This document shows, piece after piece, positions 56,625 through 64,000 of a stretch of DNA of 64,000 nucleotides. Each line of letters begins with the position of its first letter. Within the stretch, counting starts at the first letter, position 1. The position numbers and the translations under genes were made by a program. The notes below the pieces were generated by a model that saw only the letters and a list, made by a program, of their open reading frames with translations, was not told the origin of the DNA and did not search any database. The stretch lies in contig OZ005648.1 in the NCBI GenBank assembly GCA_963930645.1, positions 268,347,830-268,411,829 on the forward strand, given 5' to 3'. The DNA comes from Salticus scenicus. Taxonomy: Eukaryota > Arthropoda > Arachnida > Araneae > Salticidae.

Positions 56625-57999
56625 TTTTAATAGTAAAAACAGTTGGGTTTTTCGCTTCACGCCAAAAACAGTTTTAAAATCTTCCACGCATATAAAAAAT
56701 AATAACTTTCCTAATATTTCATGAAAACTGAATTATTATTCATTTCAACTATTAGCGTTAATATATATATATATATTGTTATTTTTAACTTTTTGAAAAA
56801 TCGTAGTTAGCAAAAATTTTTATATGTGACTATGGAAGTTCTCGCTGTTTATTTTTGTTACTCCCAACCACACTTTCTTGGAGTTTATGGTATTAAACTA
56901 GCACGTTTAGTGCACTAATTATACATGTATATACATATAAACAAATACAATTCATATGCAAAGAGCTAAAAATAAATAAAGATAAAAATAACAAGCTTAC
57001 ACACTTAATGGGTAAGAAATGCAGCATAATTCAGGTGTGTAAAATGAAATAATTTAATAAATAACAGAAAAGTAGGCAAAAAATTCATACCAAATAAACC
57101 AATTTTCATGTAAGATTGCTTTTCCTTCGTTTAATGCTATTTTTTACTTTTATAAAAACTTTTTTACATGCGTTTGATTTGTGGGATTGTTAAGCGTTTA
57201 TTTTTCTCTTGGTGAGATGTAGGTGGCTGTAATATTTTTTGGTATTTTTACTAGCAGTTTCTGAAACATCTTACTGTTCCCATTTTGCATTGAGGAGCTT
57301 CCCTGATGTTTTCCGGGTTTTGTTTTATTTGGTTTGAATTTTTGCTTACTTTATTTATTACTTTGTGTGTGCGAGAAAGAGAGAGAGCGTGTGTATGTAT
57401 TACTTATATACCAAAAGTTTATCCCAGTTTATTTTTTGTTCCCCACATTTGTGTGCTCAAGTAAGCCATCGGCTGGACATACCCACACCATACCAATAAT
57501 TTTTGTGAATAACAAAAATTTTTTGTGAAACGTCTATTATTTTTTTCTACGGGGTAAAAAGTCACAGAAAACCTATTTTAGCAGTCAAGCTAAAACTTTT
57601 CACTTAACTTGAAGGTAATCATATTCAGTCATTATATTGAAAACAGGATTGAGACATGAAAAAACTTTACAGACTTTACACTTTGATAAAACGATATTTT
57701 ACATAAGTGCCTTTCGGATGAAGTTCATCAAGGAGGACTTTCAAACTTAAATTTTGTGAAGCGACAGTTAAACGGCTTCTTCTTCTTCATTTTTTTTTTT
57801 TTTTTTAAACATATACACACGTAAACGAATGGATACATTAATGTACGAATTGGTTGATTTAAAAACTAAAAATATTTATAGATTGCTTGATTTAAAAACT
57901 TAAAACATATAGATTGGTTGATTTAAAAACTAACAGTACTTACAAATTTGTCAATTTATATATATATTTGGTTTTAAATACTGAAATAGATTGACCGCT
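56625..57999. repeat. Spacer with a short tandem repeat at 57848-57945
   Basis: ATTG-TTGATTTAAAAACT recurs three times with a period of about 35-45 bp. Otherwise AT-rich without a recognised gene. Confidence 0.6.
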
Positions 58000-58405
58000 T
58001 AAGGTTGTAATAGTGTTGGTTAAGACCGATTGACTACACGAGGGTCCTAGGTCTGGCCTTGGGAGGAATGCCTTTCGGGGGGTGGGGTGGGGGGGGTCTC
58101 TAAAGGGTCATGCCAGTGGCGAATCCAGGACTTTTTTTTTTTTTTTTTTTTTTTTTGGGGGGGGGGGGAGTAAGATTTTTCAAAGTGATATTTTAGACCA
58201 ATAAAAAATTTACAATTGCAATATTCAATTGTGAATGTCAGTGGGGGTTTTTTTTCCCCTTAAATCCGCCACTGGGTCATGCGTGTTTTGGAGAAAACTA
58301 TGAAAAACTACGAACAGCAAGACCGACGAGCGTGACTTGGGTTAGAACCCGGCACCTCCCGTCTACAAACTTTGAGAGATCTTGAGCCACCTGCTAGGGC
58401 TTAAA
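58000..58405 (-). repeat. tRNA-derived SINE S2, copy 3, interrupted
   Basis: The minus strand has a GGGTTCTAACCC B-box-like site (about 58338-58349), and the body shares GACGAGCG and the GGGTC block with the other copies. A MITE splits it. Confidence 0.6.
58114..58274. mobile_element. hAT-type MITE with perfect 8-bp target duplicate
   Basis: Starts CAGTGGCGAATCC and ends TCCGCCACTG. GGTCATGC flanks both sides (58106-58113, 58275-58282). The interior has poly-T/poly-G and G-run/poly-T stretches. Confidence 0.88.
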
Positions 58406-58616
58406 ATTTAAGTAAGAACATTTAATGGGCACAAAGTATTTCCCTTTCATGTAATTACTTCAATAAAATTTGGAATGATAGTTCAAGTATATTTGTAAGG
58501 TTACGGAAAATAGATTAAATGGCATGTTGATCAAGAAAATTTCTAAAGTAAGGTTTTCTGAATAATAAAAATAGAAAAAAAAAATTTTTTTTAAAGAATG
58601 CGTACGGTTAATAAGC

Positions 58617-58647
<31 letters not shown>

Positions 58648-59444
58648 AATTGTTAAAAAAAAAAAAAAATCATTTTTTGTTACGACTTCAAATCGGGAAA
58701 AAAAAAAGAGGGGGAGACGGGGGTTATTTTTAAAGATAGAGAAAAAGAAAGGATTTATTTTTGTCAAATAAACTGATCTTTATTTTAAAAAAATTATATA
58801 TATATATATATATATTTTTTTATAAAATTATATATACATACACACATAATGCACATAACATCATTTGTGAACAAAAGTTTTACGATATTTAAGTATTTAT
58901 CAGAAGAAAAGTATTTACAAACGTCGCGATAAAAAATATCGGACGTTAGCAATAGATACACTGTACGAACATGTATCTTACCGGAGTTAAAAATAGACTA
59001 AAACTTGCCGTGTTCATTAATAACTGCAATCAATTTTTAGTATTGTACATATTTTTGGCGCAATGATTGACCGGTTCAAAATATGGCATATAATTTTTTT
59101 AATGGTTAAATAATTTTCAGACATCACGAAGAAAAAATAATTCTGAAGCCGGATAATGAAATTAAATGTCAGTAAATAAACACAAAAGTATTTGAGATAC
59201 CTCTTGTACCGTAATCCTCATCGGCAGAAATCGTAAGAAACAAACACGTGACAGAGAATACGAGTACGGAGGGGGAAAAAAAGTTTTTGAACACGAAAAT
59301 TTAAAAATGAAACAAAGTTTTTCAAGAATATTTACGCTTTCTCTTCCAAAAGAAACAATATTACACACACTAGCACACCGAGTACAAATACATATTTATA
59401 CAAAATAACAAATCGCACAGAAAATTTTAAAAACTGTTACTTAC
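58406..59444. other. No gene seen
   Basis: AT-rich with poly-T (58618-58643), poly-A and TA tracts. If a minus-strand gene starts at 59445, this is the beginning of its first intron. Confidence 0.5.
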
Positions 59445-59980
59445 CATGTTGCGACTGGGACACATGGTAGAGCAGAGCGGGTGAGAGAGAGAGAGAGAGA
59501 AATAAGAGAGAGGGGTGAGAGGGGCAGCAAGAGAGAGAGAGAGGAGAGAGAAGAGAAGGGGCGCTAGATAGGCTGCCGGATAAAGGTCAGAACTGACGCA
59601 GTCGGGAGAGAGCGAGAGGCTGCAGTGCGGCGAGAGAAAGTGGGAGTGTAGTTACGACGCCGGACGACCAGACACACACTGTTGTTAACTTCCGACCGGC
59701 TCTGCGCGGCTATTTGGGAATATCCTGAGTGCCATAAACATCAGCAGTACGGCTTCTCGCTAAAAACGCGACGGTGGGTACATATAATTTTTTTTAGACA
59801 CATATACTAACGGACAAATATCTCGAGATGTCCGAAAACGGAAGATAGTGTTTCTAGATAACACGCGCGAAAACAAGACCAAGTTCTGGATATTATGGGA
59901 GGAGCGCGGGCGTGTTTTCGGGATATAAACAGAATTCGTATGACGGTTGGATGTCCGGGAGAGCACGTGATATAAGCGAG
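59445..59980. promoter_or_regulatory. Candidate bidirectional promoter and first exons
   Basis: This block has many CG dinucleotides (such as CGACGCCGGACG, CCGGCTCTGCGCGG) and GAGAGAGA tracts, unlike its flanks. On the minus strand the low edge is a perfect donor, AACATG then GTAAGT (59444-59439). On the plus strand the high edge is GCGAG then GTAAGAAC (59981 on). Two donors facing outwards suggest divergent first exons around one promoter. A short frame, ATG TGT CCC AGT CGC AAC ATG, ends at the minus-strand donor. Whether the minus transcript is RPB8 is unknown: joining this exon directly to 34024 would not keep the RPB8 frame. Confidence 0.5.
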
Positions 59981-60904
59981 GTAAGAACCTTTCTTGGCGA
60001 TTCGAGCGCATCCAACTTCTGTTACCATGACCAAAAAACAATGTACACGAAAAGAAAACGAAGAAAATACTCGGTAGCAGAAACTATTTTTTTTTTAAAT
60101 AATTTTCTTTAAAATAATAAGGTCAAAGATCTATAAATTACTTAAATAGGCTGAAATTTTAATCGTTATTTACTATTGTTAAAAACTGAAATGTGAGAGC
60201 AGGATAAATATTCCGTCGATTAAATTTTTATCTCGTTTAGTCGAATAATGTCCGACTTTAAAGAGTTAAGTGTTAAGGGATTTAAAAATGTAATTGATTA
60301 ATTAAAGAAAAATAAATAAATAACATTGCGTGCCCGGATACCCAATGACATACAAAATTAAATACCTCGAATTTTATAAGTACATAAATTTACGATGCAT
60401 TATTTATACATAAACCATTTTTTATGTATGCAGTTTGAAACAGATTGTTCAAATATCAGAGTTCACATACTTTTTTTCTAACTAAAAGTAAGAGCTTTCT
60501 CGGCACTTTATTAGGAAAAAATAAGATTTTAATAGACTTAACCCTTTATCTATCGACAAAACTTTAGAATCTAATTAGATTAGCAAACGTATAAAATCAA
60601 ATTTATAGATGGTTAGACGTACAAGAAACCGGATTTCATAGCGTACTGCTGCTGTCTCAGATTGCAATTTTTCATGATCTTGTAAACAATGACATAAATT
60701 ATAATTAATTTATATATTACATCAAGAAGCTACCATTAATCTTAAATAAATATATAGTATATAAATGATAAAAAATTTATTTTTTCCAAGGTCGTATCCT
60801 TTTCGATCTCTATCTATAGCAATGGTATACATTAAAGTACCGAGTGATGAGGTAATATGTATCATTTTTTATTGTTTATATCACTAAAAATTAGCCTTAA
60901 GTTA
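59981..60904. other. No gene seen
   Basis: AT-rich spacer; nothing recognised. Confidence 0.5.
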
Positions 60905-61040
60905 CTAAAATAATCTGGTGTGGCATTCACACGGCTTTCTCATATCCCGATTTTCAATATTATAAAAAACATTTTGCAGATTAAGGGTAAGATAACAAGA
61001 GCTGTATATATAAATCCATGAGGAAAGGAATTCAAACTAA

Positions 61041-61449
61041 CAAAGAAACAAAAGGCGTCGTCTTCAAAAAATATCGAAAAAAATATATGTGATTCTACTC
61101 TTCATAAAACGCCAAATTATCGGCTGAAATGAATTACAGCGACCACAAAAAATTATCAAAATTAAGCATTTTTGGCGATTTAGCGTTGTTAGGTGATAAG
61201 CACCGAGATTGCCGTGTACGAACAGAACCGTGTTTTGCTTCGCGAAGTACTCAAAATCAATCGCCTAACGGTGTGAGAAATCGCCAAATATGCTTAATTT
61301 TGATAACTTTCTGTGGTCGCTGTAATTCCTTTCAGCTGATAATTTTTTCACTTTATGGTGTTTTATGAAGAGTAGAATCACATTTTTTTTTTTTTTTTTT
61401 TTTTTTTCACTATTTTTTGAAGACGACACCTCTTTTGAATGTTTCCTTG
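61041..61449. mobile_element. Palindromic MITE P, copy 2
   Basis: CAAAGAAACAAAAGGCG to the complementary GTTTCCTTG, flanked by TAA (61038-61040, 61450-61452). Arms of about 170 bp are shared with 53567-53963. Confidence 0.85.
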
Positions 61450-61617
61450 TAAGTATAGGAACAATTTTATTTCACGCATAATTATGTGTCACCCCTGTTT
61501 GAACCTACATTTATATAGAATTCAAGTCCGTTATTAAATTTAAACAATGATTTAAAACGAATTTAACTTGAATTAATTCTAAATTATTCAGACAACCTTC
61601 ACCCGTACCGCTCCTTA

Positions 61618-61624
61618 CACTGTC

Positions 61625-61656
<32 letters not shown>

Positions 61657-61787
61657 TCCTGTTTGCTGCCAGAAATTTTCTGTAATTCAGAAAAATACGT
61701 TCTATCAACGAAAAAATTACGTTGATAGAACGTATTTTTCTGAATTACAAAAAATTTCTGCAGCAAATAGGACTTTTTTTGACAGTG
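61618..61787. mobile_element. Hairpin MITE with TA target site
   Basis: CACTGTCAAAAAAA to TTTTTTTGACAGTG, flanked by TA (61616-61617, 61788-61789). Arms of about 75 bp containing GAAAAATACGTTCTATCAAC are nearly perfect complements. A Tc1/mariner-mobilised MITE is likely. Confidence 0.88.
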
Positions 61788-62045
61788 TAAAACGTATCAA
61801 TCTCGATCAAATTTTTCAAGTAGCAATCTCATGTAGACTTCAAAATGCAACATTTGAATTACCTTCAATTATTTGTTTTACGCTGATAACATATGCACAC
61901 AGATCAATCGTTAAAAACACGACTTTAGTGCTCTGGTAACCTCAAAAAGTGTATGTATACAAAAAACAACCAATGAAAATTTAATTTTTAAAAAATACTT
62001 CATTAAGCGTATGGGTAGGAGAAATTAATTTTCATACTATTGATA

Positions 62046-62232
62046 CCAACATTTTAATTTATTTCGGAGTATTTTCAGCCTCGCCTTTATTCATACCACT
62101 TATTTTGTAATTTTTTTTTTTTTTTTTTTTTTTCTTATTTTATAGAAGTTATATATTGGAGAAAATTTTCTATAACTAATGTGGTGCGAATAGGTGGGGT
62201 TAAAAATACTCCGGAATAAATTAAAATGTTGG
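62046..62232. mobile_element. Small TIR element
   Basis: CCAACATTTTAATTTATT then CGGAGTATTTT is matched, inverted, at the right end. 187 bp, with a poly-T run in the middle. Confidence 0.7.
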
Positions 62233-62282
62233 CAACTATGTCATACCTGCGCACATGGTAAAATACAGTAGAGACCTTTTAC

Positions 62283-63016
62283 CAACTACATTAGAAAATA
62301 ATCTGGTGTTTAAAATCAGCCGTGTCTGAAATTTAACTCACACGGCTATCTCTTACCCTGAAATTTAATACAAAAATACATACTGAAGATTAAAGGGTAA
62401 GATAACGAGTATTGTTATGTAAACGTATGTTAAAACAATTCAAATTAGGCTTAGGAACAGCAACAGCTTTATTTGGCAATTAATTCTATGTGCGTGGGGG
62501 CTGCCGGCCCTCTTAACCTCCCGTTTCATTATTGTACCTAATTTATATAGAATTCAAATCTGTTATTAAATTCAAAAGTTTATTGAAAATTATTCAGACA
62601 ACTTTCACACGCAACATTCCTTGAAACTTATCAATCTTGATCAAACTTTTCTAGTAACAAACGTATTCACTTCAAAATACATCATTTGGATGGCCTGAAA
62701 TTATTTGTTTTTAATTCACTCTAAGAGACACAAAGATCAAACGTTAAAAACTTGACTTCGGTATCCAGGAAGCCTCAAAGCGTCTAAATATACAAAAAAC
62801 CAAGTGATGAATATTTAGCTTAAAAAAATACATTATTTACCTTTACCATATGGCTATGAGAAATTAATTTCTATTTCTGATCAGATTTCCTGGACATGGT
62901 AAAATATTATAGTAAAGCACTTCCACTAACAATAACACAGAGTGTTATGGCTTAAATATTGGCAGCCCTGTATATCTTCTGAAGGTTATGTATACATCAC
63001 ATAGTGCACATAAATA
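62283..63016 (-). repeat. Family A2 copy interrupted by Tc1
   Basis: Reverse-collinear with 2110-2905 (AAATAAAGCTGTTGCTG block, ACGCTTTGAGGC, GGGCTGCCAATATTTAAGCC). It stops at 63016, where the Tc1 end begins; the uninterrupted copy continues with TGTAATCCGATATT. Confidence 0.75.
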
Positions 63017-64000
63017 CACTGATGGAAAAAAAAATCCCAACACCAAGAAAAAATTATTGTACAGTAATGAAATTTCAGCAATACATTTGTCTAGATAACA
63101 TATTTAATTGATTAAAGTTTCAAGATCACAGGTAGAGTCATTGGCGAGAAGAGCCATTTCAAATGTGAAATGTTGGTACATTAGTAACCGGTGTAACCGC
63201 CAGAATTTTGAATGCAAGCATGCAAACGTGCATGCATTGTGTCGTACAGGTGTCGGATATCAGTTTGTGAGATGGAGTTCCATGCCTGTTGCATTTGGGC
63301 GGTCAATGCAGGGACGGTTAATGCTGGTTGTGGATGACGCTGGAGTTGTCGTCCAATGATGTCCCATACGTGCTCGATTGGAGAAAGATCTGGTGATCTA
63401 GCAGGCCAAGGCAACATGTCGACACTCTGTACAGCATGTTGGGTTACAACAGCGGTATGAGGGCGAGCGTTATCCTGTTGGAAAACACCCCTTGAATGCT
63501 GTATGTGAATGGCAGCACAACAGGTTGTATCACTAGACTGACGTACAAATTTGCAGTCAGGTTGTGTGGGATAACCACGAGAGTGCTCCTGCTGTCATAC
63601 GAAATTGCTCCCCAAACCATAACTCCAGGAGTAGGCCCTGTGTGTCTAGGCCGCAGACAGGTCGCTAGCAGGCGTTCACCTGGCCTCCTTCTAACCAACA
63701 CACGGCTATCACTGCGACCAAAGCAGAACCGGCTTTCATCAGAAAACACAACAGATCTCCACTCCGTCCTCCAATGAGCTCTAGCTTGACACCACTCACG
63801 TCGCAAACGGTAGTGGTTTCGAGTCAGTGGAAAGCACGCTACAGGGCGTCTGGCTCGGAGCTGTCCTTGAAGTAACCGATTTGTAACAGTTCGTCGTGTC
63901 ACTGTGGTGCCAACTGCAGCTCGAATTTTAGCTGCAGACGCAGTACGATTAGCCACAGCTATACGCCGAACACGGCGGTCTTCCCTCTCAGTAGTGCCAC
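63017..64000 (-). mobile_element. Tc1-type transposon, truncated by the window end
   Basis: The end CACTGATGGAAAAAAAAATC followed by CCAACACC is preceded by TA (63015-63016), the expected Tc1 target. The element continues beyond 64000. Confidence 0.85.
63181..64000 (-). pseudogene. Tc1 transposase, frameshifted and partial
   Basis: On the minus strand the frame is open from 64000 (GTTEREDRRVRRIAVANRT) through a helix-turn-helix segment (SAAKIRAAVG, RTVTNRLLQG). It then passes the catalytic VVFSDESRFCFG (first Asp) and GVMVWGAISYDSR. Near 63480-63490 one surplus base in a T run shifts the frame. The correct continuation (FQQDNARPHTA, second Asp; then PARSPDLSPIEHVWD, Glu) resumes in another frame and ends at a stop at 63181. 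By codon count 32 residues separate the second Asp from the Glu, fewer than the 34 of typical Tc1. The N-terminus lies outside the window. Confidence 0.88.

Larger units (their letters stand above)
60905..62282 (-). repeat. Family A2 copy dissected by three MITEs
   Basis: Starts with the tail AATCTGGTGTGGCATTCACACGG read in reverse and ends near CACATGGTAAAATACAGTAG. Comparison with the neighbouring copy (62283-63016) shows three extra segments: 61041-61449, 61618-61787 and 62046-62232. Confidence 0.75.

Noticed and set aside
59445..59700. This exon as the RPB8 first coding exon
   Set aside because: It does not encode the expected RPB8 N-terminus, and direct splicing to 34024 breaks the RPB8 frame.
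59760..60112. Protein-coding frames in the CpG-rich block
   Set aside because: Frames on both strands are long because the block is GC-rich; no domain is recognisable. It is kept only as a promoter/first-exon candidate.

Overview
Eukaryotic, AT-rich, gene-poor nuclear DNA. Transposon content (BEL/Pao, Tc1, hAT-like elements, Helitrons, tRNA-like SINEs) and the one cellular exon I can name point to an animal, most likely an arthropod and possibly an arachnid; the taxon is inference. There is no bacterial-style gene organisation. Almost everything is layered repeats inside what look like long introns or intergenic space.

Cellular genes. One exon is clear: 33941-34024 on the minus strand encodes the conserved N-terminal part of RNA polymerase subunit RPB8 (POLR2H/RPABC3), with a consensus acceptor and a GTAAGT donor. 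I found no other RPB8 exon in the window. At 59445-59980 a CpG- and GA-rich block is bracketed by two outward-facing splice donors and looks like a bidirectional promoter with two first exons.

Intact mobile DNA. A full-length BEL/Pao retrotransposon (6875-13359, minus strand) has 491-bp LTRs that appear identical, a GTATT target duplication and one uninterrupted 1789-aa Gag-Pol. It sits inside a 3.7-kb foldback element (3871-14071) that itself interrupts an older repeat. The right edge (63017-64000) holds a Tc1-type transposase with a one-base frameshift that runs off the window.

Other regions. 1335-3363 is a hAT-like element loaded with other repeats. 15725-17405 holds satellites and an alternating-orientation trimer. 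21567-25662 is a repeat split by a TA microsatellite and two insertions, one of which carries a decayed transposase. 29774-33840 is an array of modular repeats. 36223-39861 is a second large palindrome that captured a Helitron Rep fragment. 41702-44096 and 45245-50893 are nested repeats, the latter a DNA transposon with about 760-bp inverted ends and a decayed transposase. 52633-56624 contains Helitron ends, two of them abutting. 60905-63016 holds two copies of one repeat dissected by three MITEs and the Tc1.

A recurring theme is a set of repeat families (called A, A2, B, C, D and F here) that share a layout: a short hairpin head, a box close to ACACGTTTTGAGG followed by CCTGA-TCC, a TG- or TCTG-rich stretch, an ATATCTCAAAAACAAATT-like box, then tandem 150-190-bp units and, in several, a hairpin tail. 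They are named only for reference; I could not compare them with a repeat library.
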